From Ooceraea biroi (taxonomy: Eukaryota > Arthropoda > Insecta > Hymenoptera > Formicidae): a stretch of DNA of 64,000 bases. The translations under genes were made by a program, and so were the position numbers. Below are positions 1 to 13,600 of this stretch, piece after piece. A model generated the notes under the pieces. It was not told the origin of the DNA. It did no database searches and worked only from the letters and a program-made list of their open reading frames with translations. The stretch spans positions 1,240,001-1,304,000 of the forward strand of contig NC_039508.1 of NCBI RefSeq assembly GCF_003672135.1, in the 5' to 3' direction. Each line of letters starts with the position of its first letter. Within the stretch, counting starts at the first letter, position 1.

Positions 1-1511
1 GATTATTATGAGCAATTGGTGATATCAATTGCGTTCTCTCATTCCTATCATTTCTGATATCGCAATGGTTTTCGTGCGTATTTAAACAGCTTGCCGCTTA
101 GCATAATTATTTTGCCTTTGCGCATTAGGCCCTTAGCGATGAAATGAGGCAGGAATGACGCATACGAAAGTACGAAAGTACGCTTTCGCTGTAGCTGATA
201 GCGCTCGTAGACGATAACATTTAATCGATTAGTTTTCTCTTAGCACTTAAGAGGCGAAACTTTATTTCTTCGTAAACACTACTTGCGCGTAGGCAGTATT
301 ATTATCGTAGCGTATATTATCGCGACTTACAGCGTAGTTAAAAGTAGGATAGACCTCAAAATAATGAAACTTCGTGGTAGATACTATAACAATTGCACGC
401 CGGTAAACATAATCGATGATTAGTTGCGTTGCATGGAAGAAAATTACGAAAATGCGACTAAAAGTAGTACGCGTATTCTCGTTGGATACTTCGATATTGA
501 TAGACGTACGTATCTATCCAATGACGTAATGCGAGGATTAAATAGAGATATCGGGAGGTAGCAGTAGATTTCCGAGAGATGTACGGTTTTCCGCATGTCT
601 GTGCGTATTGCATGATGCGAACACTATTAGCATGTAGGAAGCGAAAACTGTAAATGGCTTCCTGACAGGGACTCGCATTATTTCCCGATCCACGTACATG
701 ATCACGGCGCTGAACAACACGAGATGATAGTCAGAATGAATAGAGAAATACGCGCATTTCGTTAATAGGAAATTAGAATTCTAGCTCTGCCAAAGGTCTA
801 GGTTCCTATCTAAAGTCACAAAAGTTACGAAATGGATATCAACGTGCTACATGGAACTATTATTTGCTTGATATGGCGTTTATGTTACGTTCATTTTGCA
901 AAAGCATGCATTTAGCCAATACTCACTGGGTTGTTGTACTAAATCTTTCTCGAAACCGAGATAAGTGTATGTGATTGTAAAGTTAACAAAATTAACAGTT
1001 AACAGTGAAATGTAAATTTAACGCAATAACAAAATTTAAAGTATTGCTTAGTGATATTTTAATATAACCAAATTGCGAATCAGATATTAGATCGGAGAGC
1101 TTTTCCCTCAATTTCGCAGTATCATATACACATACGTTAAATAACTCGTAGATTTATGCAGTTACTGTTAAAAATTCAGTCGTTATCTATCATTAGCGGT
1201 TCGGTCTTAACACAGTAGGGCATTTAAATATATCCACATCTTATCTGAAAATTATCTATGGTCGAGATCCGCGTGCAGAAAGGCGCATTTGTCCGCCGGC
1301 TAGCGACAGAGGTGTAGTTCATAGCCGAGTCCGAGTAATTTAGCGTTTATTCACGGTTTGCCTGCTTCAAAAAAAGCTAGAGAGACCGCACCTCGCAAAC
1401 GCGCCTAGCGCCTTCTCAACTCCTGCGTAACGTCGGCACGGCGCTTTTGAGCATTTAACAACCCAGTGATAGAGCGAAACTTAGAGAACAGTATATATGG
1501 TGCGAGATTAG
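1..1511. other. Presumed ankyrin intron, AT-rich
   Basis: No open frame or motif here can be supported. It is read as intron because the next exon (1512-1665) continues an ankyrin linker and the ankyrin repeats are not in the window. A TATATAT run at about 1491-1497 lies just before that exon, so a promoter there cannot be excluded. Confidence 0.5.
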
Positions 1512-1665
1512 CGTTCTGATGATACCATGACCTTACCTCGACGGCGTACGATGTATGTAGGTGGTGATGAAATCAGCTCGGCAGCCATGAATGTGTACGG
1601 GCAGCCTCCGCACGCGCAACACGTGTACCTTCCTTCTTACTACCAGGGCCAAATGACCTATACCC
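1512..1665 (+). CDS. Ank2: Ankyrin linker exon between ankyrin repeats and first ZU5 domain
   Basis: The frame reads SDDTMTLPRRR, then a Tyr/Pro/Gln-rich stretch ending QGQMTYT. It ends with CCC|GTAAGT, a strong donor in phase 1, which fits the acceptor at 10393 and makes ...TR-EDPML. The DDTMT motif matches the DDTMT of vertebrate ankyrin linkers just before the ZU5 domain, which supports an internal exon beginning after the AG at 1510-1511 in phase 0. The acceptor has a poor pyrimidine tract and a stop (TAG, 1509) precedes it in frame. A first exon starting at ATG 1527 is therefore the alternative. No domain is encoded; this is a flexible linker. Confidence 0.65.
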
Positions 1666-4600
1666 GTAAGTTGTCTGTACTCTGTTTCTGTCAATCTCTC
1701 TGTCTCTCACGCGTTCCATACGGAATGCCACACGCGTGGCGGATATACATATATGTGTATATATATTACATACACGTGTACACACCAGCACTGTAAAAAA
1801 GCGCGTAATCGCCAGATAATGCGCTCATCGTCATTCCGCCGTGGGCAACAATAGCCACTTTGTTATTTCGGATGATTACAGCATCGGGGAATGACAAGGG
1901 CGCGCGCGACATCGGGGAATAAGCGCATCGATCGTCATCGTTATCATTACCGTCTCATTGACATTCGCTGCTATTTCGCCGGCAAAGTTCGTACGTGCGC
2001 ATGTCGTAACAGCGACTCATGCTCCGCTCATTCATGTACGCTTGGGTCTACTCGAGCCTCCGTGCATCGGATACACGGCTACAGAGACACGCACAGACAC
2101 ACCCACGTCCCTCGCCCGCTATTTCTATAATGTTTCTTATTTCATTCGCCTCCCTACGATCCTCTCATCCTCCACGAGGAACTCATTTCAACGGTAGTCA
2201 CCGAAGGAGAGCCCACCGAATTGTACTGATCAACGTGTCAAGTCTAGATCATGCTGCGGTTGTTGATTGTACACCTCAAACACGAATTGGCAAAATGGAG
2301 TCGACGATATCTATTTTGCTGCTTTGAGCGAGGTTGCACAGAGCCTACGTAACTCACGAGCGACCTGTTGACCAGTGATAACGATATCATCAACGATTAG
2401 GAGCGTTTAGAATGCACGTAGTGCACCGCATTTACTACGCATACTGTTAGTATTCTTTCTTCTAGGCACATATATATTTTAAGCACAACTACTTGTTATC
2501 TTCGCGATGATCAGATGCAATCAATCTGATACAGTTCCGATAGTATTATGCAATCGTTACGTGGAGTGCCTCATGGTCACAGTCACGTTGTCAGCGCGAT
2601 CAACGCGTCCCTATCTAGTGAACAGCAACATGCACTGAGAAAAAAATGTAATTGATCCAACGAAATGTCTTGTCACGGGGTGCCAACAAAATATATACTT
2701 ATTTCGACAAGTTATATATTGAATCAAATATATAATTGTTGGATTATAATTCTCATGTGTGTAATCCAAGAACTACATATTTGTTTCAATATATAACTTG
2801 TTGAAAGAAGTATATATTTTGTTGGCACCCCGTGACAAGACATTTCGTTGGATCAATTACATTTTTTTCTCAGTGTGCGTATCACTGATACAATCATAAA
2901 TACCCAAACGTTTGGGTATCGTTATGCCACACGTAACAACGCGTCTTCTCGTTACCCTTATGTAATTTCATCCAACTACAATAATAAAAATAAGGATAGG
3001 AAATAAGGTACGGATTTTATAAAAAGATTTTATAAAATTTTATGAGTTTTTCTCTGACAAAGGAACTAAAGTAGACATGTTTGTTCTTATCTGTCGAAGC
3101 AACTAGCTCAAGGAGAGAAGACGAGTTAACGTTTTGCGACCGTTTGCTTGTGCTCGGTGCTAAAACACTCGCCCGTACGAGATACCAAAAGATTCTGTGG
3201 AAAGATACAAATAATAAAACGCACAAGTCCGGCAAAAGTTTGGGTATTTACAAACGCTTTACGATATAAAGCAAACATTTTCTGGCAAGTGAGCAAAGAG
3301 GACTGTTTGCTTTCGCTAAGCTACTTGATTCGGAAACAAGCGCTCCTGCTTTTGCATTTATCCACACATCGAACCACTCTCGTGGTAATTTCTTAAAATT
3401 CCTTTAGCACGTGCAAAACGTGCATGAGCCATCAGTGCGAGCGGACCTCCTCGCTGACGGCGTCGCAGAAGACGAAGACAACACGCGGATTCAACGGCGC
3501 TAGATCCACCCGCGCGTTGACGCGGGCGCAGCAGCAACGAAATGGGGCGTGCTGCTACGTTGTTAAATGCAATTTGCATAATAACGAGCGCGACCATTAC
3601 ACCACAGCTCGCTTCGGCGCGCGCTTCGATGCCGACGTCGCGGTCGTCGTGGTCGTAGTTGTATCTGCTACGTACACTGCCCTCCACCTCGGCTACCTGT
3701 TATGCAACGGCTAGTTGTGTTGTATGGATGCGCGGGAGTGTGCGTGTTGCGTGTTGTGCCGCGTTATTAGTGCAGTTAGTCCAACCCCTGCCTGCTTGGC
3801 GTGCTGCCAAATACACGAGAGATCTCGCGACCGAAATAATCTTGAATTTATATAACGTTAGACGCGCGCGGCTGTCGCCGTTCGAAAAAAAAAAGAAAAA
3901 AAAGAGGAGAAAGAAGACTCGTTGTGCAATTATAACGCGCGCCCGCGTGTAAACAAACGCGTTCGCGAATGCAATTTCCATCGAAGTGATGAACTCGGTG
4001 GAGTGCGCGAGACTTCCGGTCGCGGGAACGTCAATTGTTCCCTCGAGTCTACGTGTTTTGTTTTAATTAACCGTTCTATTACGCGACGATTGCGACTATC
4101 GATCGATCGAAGTGATCGAGTGGTAGAATCATCGAATCTGTTGTATTTGTTATAAAAAAAAGAGACAGTCGTGACGCAAACAATTAATAACTTCCGTTAT
4201 TATTATATTACGCGCTCGTAATAGAATTTCCCGCTCCTCTGAGGGTGAACTTTGACCTAAACAACATCTTCATAGTACGTTTCACATCGACTTCTTCCAC
4301 CACGCTCTCACCGCGATCGCTCGATCATCACGTGAAACGCCACCGTAATAAAATACCCTCGCGTGCTCTTTCGCTGGCGCGAAGAAAAGTGGATACCAGT
4401 GGTATAAAGCAGACGGTGGATAAAGCTGCGGAAAAGCTCAAAGGCGCGGACTATTATAAAATTGGTGAATCACGGAATGAGGTCACGTCCCTAGCAGGCG
4501 AGAGATCCTCCCGGTGCCGGTCGAAGCTGTATCAATCCTCCTCGAGAGCAGTCGCTGTTCCTGACCCCCGTCGACGCTGCGAGCGAGCGAGCGAGTGGAG

Positions 4601-7600
4601 GCGCGCGCGGAAAACAGGAGGAAGTATTTTCAGCGCGCGCGTGGTTAATGCAATTAAACGAATTGAATCTAATCAAGCGAAATACTCGGTGCGCGCCCCA
4701 TCGACCGCCAGTGCGGTGCTCGAGGTGGACGTCGCAGCGGTAAGTCGCGCGGAGAAGAAGCGAAGATACGTGCGGGCAGTTCCGAACGAAAAGGGAAACG
4801 AGAGATGATGATGATGATGATGCTGTCGTTAAACCGCCCTGATCGCCTTTAATCACGGACTGAATTTCATTGACTGAAATTGTAACCGTTCGATTTGTGA
4901 CACCTGCATATCGAGTGCACGCGTTGCACACGAAATTTCGAGCGGTTTATCGGACGCTGCATCGTGATAGTGCATCAGTGCGTTGACGACGCTCGCGGAT
5001 ACGGAAGAAGTTTCTTCGGGAGGAAGAAATTGTGTTTCTTCGCAGAAGGACCAGCGAATTTTCGAGCGTCAGCGCGCGACGTTATTATTTTCTTGAAGCC
5101 TTTTCTTGAAGAGTGAGAAGGGTGCAACAATCGACGAAAATGGCCAAGGGAAGATCGAAGAAGAAGGGCTTCTCGTGCAGCTGCTCGTGCGGGTGTGGCA
5201 GCAGGAACAGCGACGCATTATGTAAATATCGTGCATCTGTTGCGCTACAGCGGGCATATACCGTTCATTCGAGCACGAACGACCCCCTGCAATTTAATCA
5301 TGCTCGCGCGAGCGAGCGGAAATCGCCGGGCAGATGCTGCAAAAATTTTTTTTTCCAACCGCTTCGTGCAGGGCTTTCAGATAATCCGGGTACTATCGAG
5401 CAACTTTCGTGAATGCACAGAGCCGAAATCGACGGAGCTTTCTTTACTCGTCGCGCAAAGCTTCTCTTTCAGAAAAAGATGTTCTTCTCATCAAAAAATT
5501 AACGTTACGCGGACGTTACATAGATGTTCATCACGTAAAAGCATGAAGTTTTTTTTATTATTTCTTGCGAACTATACTTGTTTCATGCCGGATGACATAA
5601 GTTGATGAATCAAGTGGGTATTCAAGGGTGCACAGATCGAGACAGATGTCCCGAAATATGATGAAACGCTCTTAGTTTCGAGGCACACATGTGCGGCACG
5701 TTAACCGTCACGTGTTACTGTTCATTGTGTATTTACCAACGCCGGTATTACTAAGTGATAATCGGTGCTTATTGAGATAACAGACGCGCCGCGCCACGCG
5801 ACCGTGTGTTCACAGGCTCGTGAGTGTTAATGAAAGCTAAATGCTCGTACTCTGTGGCTCATTGTCTAAATCGGGGGCGCGTTGCGCTCGTAATAAATGA
5901 GGGATATCTTCAGGCGTGGTGCATACGTAAATATCCGAGAGAAATCCAGGTCGTGCTTCACGTGGAGGTGCGCTCGCTCTCTCGGAGAAGCGTCAGACAG
6001 GATTGATCTATAAAAGAGTAAATTCCGAAAATAGAGGAATCAAATTCTCCACCCTGGAACGTTCTCAAGACATTAATAAACGGGGGAAAAATTGCAAGAT
6101 AAACGAATCATAAGATCTGAACAGATCTTCCCTCTAATGAATCTCTGCTTCATTATTTTATCATTATTTTCTCGAGGACACCGTAAAGGTGGGGTTGCAT
6201 TTACTTGATTGCAATCTACATTTCCGGTAATTTTGCATGTAGGGCGCCGTGAATCTCAGAATCGACTTCGATTCCGAGATTCCGAGAGACTCTCTTGGCG
6301 CGCATTTAGCACTGAATGGCGGTGTTGTTTGGATTCCCGCGTATTTCTGTTCCTACAATACGTGCCGTACAGGCGTCCGTTCGAAACAACCCCCCCGAGT
6401 GCGAGGTAAAATTGGCAACCGATCTCGTAATCGACGCGAAAATCATTCGCCTGGTTCGAGATTCGCGTTACAGCGCTTCGACACATGTTTGTGGATCACG
6501 TTCGTGTCTCCTTGAAATCGCTCGCGTGTACGCAGCGATTGTATCCTCCATTCAAATCGCCTTTGTTGTTGCATACGGATAATGCTACTCTAGGAACGAT
6601 GGATAATTAATCAGCGTGTACGGACGTCCAGTCATATGTACGAACCGGTATCTCGAACGTGCTTTGCATGCGATCGCCGCGGGCGAGCAAACAAACGTGC
6701 ACCAGCTTAGGCGACCGGGAAGATTCGACTTTGCATCGCGAGGTATCGCCAGCCACGAGAGAGGCTCGCGAATATATAAAAACGTTATTCGCGAGCGTGC
6801 AGCGCGCGTTTCGACGCTCCGCGTTCTCAGTGCAGCGCGTTGCATCCGCGGAAAACGCATCGGCCGTCCGTCCGTCCGTTCGTCCGCGAGAGGAATCTTC
6901 TCCGCTCCGAGAATCGACGCGCCGAGGGAACAAGAGGAGAGCCGGACGTGCATTTTAATCGCGCAACGGGATCAGGTACACCCGTGGTCATCTTCCTGGC
7001 CCGCGAATTCCTGAACGAGCTGCGCGCCGAATACGGCTCGCGAGAGGATCGCATTCCGCGCGCGATCGTCATCGCGCTTTATTAATTGACCTGGCCGGCT
7101 TGGAGAACGTGACCTGGTGCGTCGTGCCGCCGTTTGTGCATGAAAAGGTGCACCAATGGTGCATCAACGGTGCATCAATGGACACCATTGGCGCTCGTAA
7201 GGAGCGAATGATGATATCGCGCGACTGACGATGATCGATGACGGATCAAGGGCATCGAATCTCTTACGCATCGGGAGAGCGGCATCCAGAGCGGGCCCTC
7301 GATTGGCGCCCGCGGCTCTTTCGGTTCTTCCGGTGTATTTTTAGCGACTACGCACGCAGCCGGAATATACGACGGCGATAAAGTCCGGCGTATATCGTAG
7401 CCGGGTTAATTGCCGCGCGAGTAACGTCAATCACATAAAACCGGATCGGCCGGCTATCTTCCTCGTAAACGAACCCCGACAATGCCGATGACAAACAACG
7501 TTACGTCGTGTTCTGCCGGGAAATGCCTCGCGGAATTAATCCGAGCCGGCCCTACGACACTGATAAACGCCTCCACGTTGATCCCAATAAAGCTGTGACG

Positions 7601-10600
7601 CAAAGAGATGCTGCACTCGGTGGCACGGCATTGCGTAAGAGCGTCCGCGCACCTCTGCGTCTTTCTTTGTCTTCATTTCGTCTTTACTTCTCGGGCCAAA
7701 TCATTAATCTCGAAAGTGTACTGCAAATGAGTGCGAGAGAGTTCATTCACCAAATCGTAATCTTAATAAAAATTAAGTGAAGCCTGAGAGAATGTCACGC
7801 GCGAAGCGAGATGAATCAAAGCTGCGAGCGGTCGACGCAACGATTTATTACTCTCCACGATTTCATAAGTTCGTCGATTCTTGCGTAACATCATGGTCCC
7901 CGATACGCGGGGCATGACGAGCGATATGATAAACTCGTGATGACCCACCGCGACGAGAGAGATGTTCGTACAACGTTTTTCCGTTTTACGTAGATAAACG
8001 AGCGAGCGAAACGCGCCTGATCGTACGGATCGCGTACAATCGCGGGATGACATGTAATTACGCCGCGCGCGAATAAAACGGTCATCGTTACGCGCGGCCG
8101 AAAGAGGAAGGCTCTTCCGGCACGCCTTGACCATCGCCGTCGTCCTCGTCGATGTTCGTGTACGTTGAGTGTTCATGAATCGTTGAATTTTTCATCGGCC
8201 GTGTCATCCTCATCTTGTTAGTCGCCATCCGCTCGAAAGAAGCGCGGAACGCCCGTCTCGCTCTCCTCCCCGATTAGTACTATTCTGGTGCATGACGTGC
8301 CGTACGCGTTAACCGACGATTATTCGACGTGATTATTGCATAGCTAGTCTTTTCGTTGGCGTAGTTTGCGCGTATGGACCGATATAGGTCACTACCTAGA
8401 AGAAGAGGTCGCATAGAGCGAAGTGGCGACGACGATGACGACTTGGATCCGAAGAGGAGGCTCGTCGGGTTCGCCGGATCTTCGGGCACTCCGCTGGTGT
8501 CCTTGAACATTGTTAAAATTAGCGCGTCCGCGTTACAGTTTCCGCGGTTACACGGCTATCGCACGCAGCCGCCCGCGTTCCGATGTTTACATTAATTTTA
8601 GATATTAACGGGCAACAGACCACGCGCGCGAGTTCCGCGGATAGCGCGTGACGCCACTCGATGGGCGAAACCATGAGGGAATGGGATGTGGCACGGAGAG
8701 CTGGACCACGGGCTTCCTAGAAAATTGCGCCGAAACCGTCGTGAAATGTAGATCAAGATCCCTCGAGAGCAAGACAGACGTCGGATCGGCATCCAAAGAT
8801 TCGCATTGTATTCGTTGCGTCTGCCAAGAGATAACGATACAGGGCGAAATTTGAGACACTTGGCAGCAAGGAAGAGATCAGCTAGCCAGATTGATCGAAT
8901 GATCGATGAGGAAGAATTCATATCTTATATTGATATTAGTCATGTCGATTTTTTATTCCGTGATGCGTTAATATTTGCATTAATATTTACGGGATATGTA
9001 GCTCTCTCGTTCCAACTGGAAGCATTCTCGATCAGCATTAAGCCGTGCTACCAGTTAATTCGTGATTATGCTAACGGTACGAGAGAGAAAGAGAGCGCGA
9101 GAGACGTGGGAGGCGAATTTGTAGGCTGACCGTTCATTAGATAATTGTGGCCTACATTCTTGGAATATCTGATAACGCGGGATCATAAAGCGAGCAGCTC
9201 TCAGTCGCATGAAAAATGTGATACGGTTCGTACATGTCCCAGCCAGCCGACGTGTTACCGAATTGCGCTCGTTCATGTCACCTCTTGGTGTAACATGTAT
9301 CCAACCGTGACCCTAATTGACATAAGGTATGACATAACGCGATTAAACGACATCCTGACGCGTTGATAAGTGTTACCGTAATATTTAAGAATTCTTATTT
9401 GATTCCTCGAGCAAGACCGACTCATACGTCTGTCAACTGCTTTATTGTGGAATGTGTGATATGTTGACACGTTTAAAATAAAAATTAACGCTGGATATAA
9501 TATTAAATAAGAAATATCTTAATGAGAGATATTTTTATATGTATGCATTAGAACAAGAAAATTTAGATCGTTTTAGATATGATCTCGTTTATTGAAGTGG
9601 AGTCTACAAATTGCGGACTTATGTGATCATCAGTGTAGCCATACATGGCTGATTAGAAGAAGTATTATTATTAAATTCGATAATAACGAGAATCCGTGTC
9701 AAGTGACGGAGTAGTAATTAGGAATTAATGGAATTAAAATTATATAGGCGATATAGGACATATAAGTGATTGTAACAACTGCGCATACAGCATTCTTGTT
9801 TTCCGCTCGGATCAAACTCGGGCCGGTGTGCGTGTGTCTGCGATTTAATACACTCGAAGACTATCGAGACATAGTGCGGAACGCACGGCCCGGAATATAA
9901 TCCGGCAAGCGATAACGTTCCTATTTCGTTCACTTCGGCTTGTTCACTCGCTCACAACAACTGCCACAGCATCAAGCCAAACAGAACCGAGTGCCTTCAG
10001 CGGCGCCTTCACACACAGTTTTATTTAGCCGATACTCCGAGTCGCTCATCATCATCAGCTAATGGACCAGCCACGCGTCTCACAGAACACCAGATCTGCG
10101 ACAAATCTCGCTTCTTTCGGCTTGACTGGCAACAATGTATTTTTTATATTTTTGGCAATGGTTTCTTCCTTATTTGCAGTCTCATACTCATTCTCACTAG
10201 TATCTTATATACGCATCTTATTATACCTCTGTAGAGAATCTTCTGCGACGTTCTCGCATATTCGTACGGCTCATACGAACCCGACGTTGCTCTAGAATAC
10301 AAAACGGATGGTCCATCGGTCTATCTCTCTCATGAACGTACGCGGCACTCATCCAGTTTTCGGTTACTTTATTCGTCGAATATTTACCGCAGGTGAGGAT
10401 CCAATGCTCAGCGACCAACAGCAGTACCGATACATGATTGTTGACGACATGAAATCCATGGCAGACGACTCGACGTTGCGCATGAACGTGACGGACGACG
10501 AAAGAGATAATCGACATTCCGGAGGTGAGCAAATATACTGGCAGCATTTCCATTCGTTTGGCTAAATACTTCTGCTGAGAGACTAACATCTTTCAGTCAC

Positions 10601-13600
10601 TGTCTTGCCACTTTAGATTTATGCGTTGAATATTTACGGGAGATTTCTGTTAATCAGAAGCCAAATAGTGTATTGAACGTTCGATTGTACGTGGCGTCGC
10701 GTTCATCAGATTGGAATGCGTGGAAAATATTCGTTTAATATTCATGAAAATGTGTGTTTCAGCTCCAACCATAACAGAGATGATTACGAAAGAGCATTAT
10801 CAACGTACGCACGCGGCCAATCTTAAGCCAGACAACGTAGACATCCACAGGCATCCTGTGCACGTCGGGTATGTAGTATTTTATATCTTTTTCTATCACT
10901 GCAACTTTAAAATTAAAGATTATCTAGATGAAAGTTATATTTGGCATGTGATAAGAGAAAATTTACTTATTGAAATATTTAAGGCACGAAAAATATCCAC
11001 TTTTATATACACTAAATTTGAAAAGATATATTTCTTGAAAAGATATATTTATTAAATTGAAGAATTGTCTAACAATTATTAATTATCCATTGATAATTAA
11101 GATACGAAAGAACAAATGATATAATAGAGATCAAATTATGAAATAATGCATGGTTTGCCGTGACTTACAAGCACATAGTATCGAGACTACAATATTACGA
11201 CATGCTCGAAATTGGCAAGTTGTTGAAAATTTAATGGATCTGAATTTATCCAAAATTGAGGAATGCATAAAATTGAAAATTTTTAATATGGAGCATTTTT
11301 GGAAAATTATTATAATTTTTTTAAGAAATTGTAATAATCAATTTTTGTGTTTCAGTTATGAACTAAATTTTTAGAGCTTAAAAATATTATTTCTACTCAC
11401 TTTGACTCAGAAAATTGTTAGACGTTTAAATATAATAACGCAAAAGAATTCCTTGAACATTGGCGTCACAATTTTTTACTCAGTTTTACACGCAGCAACT
11501 TATATCTATTGTAAACCACAAGAGAAAAATCTTAGATGAGATACTGTAAATATATAACGTTACCTAATATTACGAGCAATGTGATCCGCGATACTAGGCG
11601 ACCTCATATTCCGGTGTACATATCACGTTTGACACTGTATTGTTACTGCAATAAACAATAATGATGTGTATTATAGTGTGATACAGTATGTGTTGGTGAA
11701 AGTCTCCTGCTGTGATTAACCCTACAGATGATTGGCCGCCCGATAAATACGCGCGTTGTATTAACGTTTTACTATCTTAATTTTTAATTCTGTATAAATC
11801 TCTTTCTCTCTCTCTCTCTCTCTCATTCCCTCACACTCTCTTTTAATTACGCTAAAAGATTTCCTCGATTTAAATATGTCGGGTTATCACATACATGAAA
11901 AAAAAACGAATCTAGTTTAGCACATTTATAAAAGTTTAACTAAAGTATCAGAATATTCACAGAATACACACATGTTTAATATTATTCTTTATGAAATGTA
12001 GATAAGTTAACATAAGTAACATGTAATATTAAATCACTACACACGATTGCGTGATGTCGACTACATGATGGTAGACCGTGTTACAAGTTTTTTGAATAAT
12101 TCACGTAAGATCTGCGTTACTTTACAGTCATTCAGCCAGCTCAACAGGAACGCTTGGTGTTCTCGTTACAGCCTGCTTGCTCGTTAGCGAAGTTCAATTA
12201 TTTAGTGTTGAGCATGCTGTTTTATACATTTTACTTGGATGAACGATTCTTTGACAGTGTGATTCCGTTTATTGCGCGGTCTATGATACTACTAACCTGG
12301 TTTGGGCGGATGAGTTTGAAGGATAGTTAACGACAGACAGATTTGTCGACCAAATCGAAGGAAGAGATTTCTCCCATTTCTAGAAAATTTCTTGACCGTC
12401 ATAACTTTAGCTCATTTGCATTATTATTATCTAATACATAATATATCTAACAACGCGTGTAACGAAGCATCCCTTATCGCGACTTTTCTGCACGTGGCAT
12501 CCCTTACAAAAGCTCTGAACGATTTCCTAGAATGACGTGAAATGAATGCGAAAGGGGTGCTAATTTCGTTCGAGCGAGATAGCATGAGCATGTCACGAGA
12601 TCATGATGGATAATCGAAATCGGTTCTGTTCTGAGAATAGCGAGTCCCTAGAGTCCCTATGCAACTCGCTGGCGGCCCTCAGTACCGCGCCGAAGGGACC
12701 AGGAATGTGGAGGGACAGGTACATCACATATTCTTTGTTATCTTCCTTTCTAAACATCTTATGCTAAAATCGAGAAGCAAATCTTTTAATGACAATGTTC
12801 TATGTAACATAAGTGCGAACCTTGTTGGAAATGGACAGTATTATCTCAAAGTTGATAAGGGAGTTAATAATATTTGTTAATGATAAAGTCCAACATTTTA
12901 ATTCGAGATAATGATGTAATTAGCAATCTCTTTCGATGATACGCTAGCAAATTTCCTCAAAGAGATGCTATGGTATTTATGACAAAAATAGAGTATGATA
13001 TTTCTATAATATACACAGTTGGAAAATTTGTGTTTTCTTGTTAAAAAATATGCCGGTTAACATTTTTGTGTTAAATATTTAACACATTCATGTGTTAATT
13101 TAACATGTTGCTGTTGTGTTAATTCAACTCAAGTGTTAAATTTTTAAAACAACTAAAAAAAGTGTAAAAATCACACATTGTGCACCTATTTTTAATTTTA
13201 TACAATAGATATGTTCCGTATTATTAGTGACAAGTTGTATCTGTTAAAATTTACAGAAAACTATGTTGAGAGTAAAGATGTATGTAAAAATAACTTTTTT
13301 TCGAGTTAATTTTATCATTAAAAATATGTTGATTTTACATAAAATTTATTTCAAATTACTTCGCAGTTTGCATTCATTTTAAGTTAAAATATTAACATAA
13401 TATTAGTGTCACCATTTAACATATCCATATTATGTTAAATTAACACAAAAATTTATGTGGACCGTTTGGGACATGTGATATCTGTTAAATTTAACACAAA
13501 TTTTTCAACTGTGTATAATATTGTATAACGTATTATAATATTTATACATATGAGAAAAAGAATCGTTCGTCCAACAAATTGTTAAATAGAATAGAAAATA

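Noticed and set aside
4245..4808. 187-codon plus-strand frame in a CpG-rich region
   Set aside because: No domain, arginine/serine-rich composition expected from CG-rich DNA, and no fit to splice phases of the ankyrin exons. Likely untranslated leader or chance.
6585..7085. Several overlapping frames of 80-130 codons on both strands
   Set aside because: They overlap on opposite strands in GC-rich DNA and share no motif; typical chance openings.
8374..8595. Frame starting MDRYRSLPRRRG with an Asp run, considered as another ankyrin first exon
   Set aside because: Only weak donors (near 8407 and 8424) give the phase needed for 10393, and there is no homology.
10062..10295. 77-codon frame with a fair start context before exon 10393
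   Set aside because: The plausible donors are in phase 0 and would break the ankyrin frame; the C-terminal half is AT-rich intron-like sequence.
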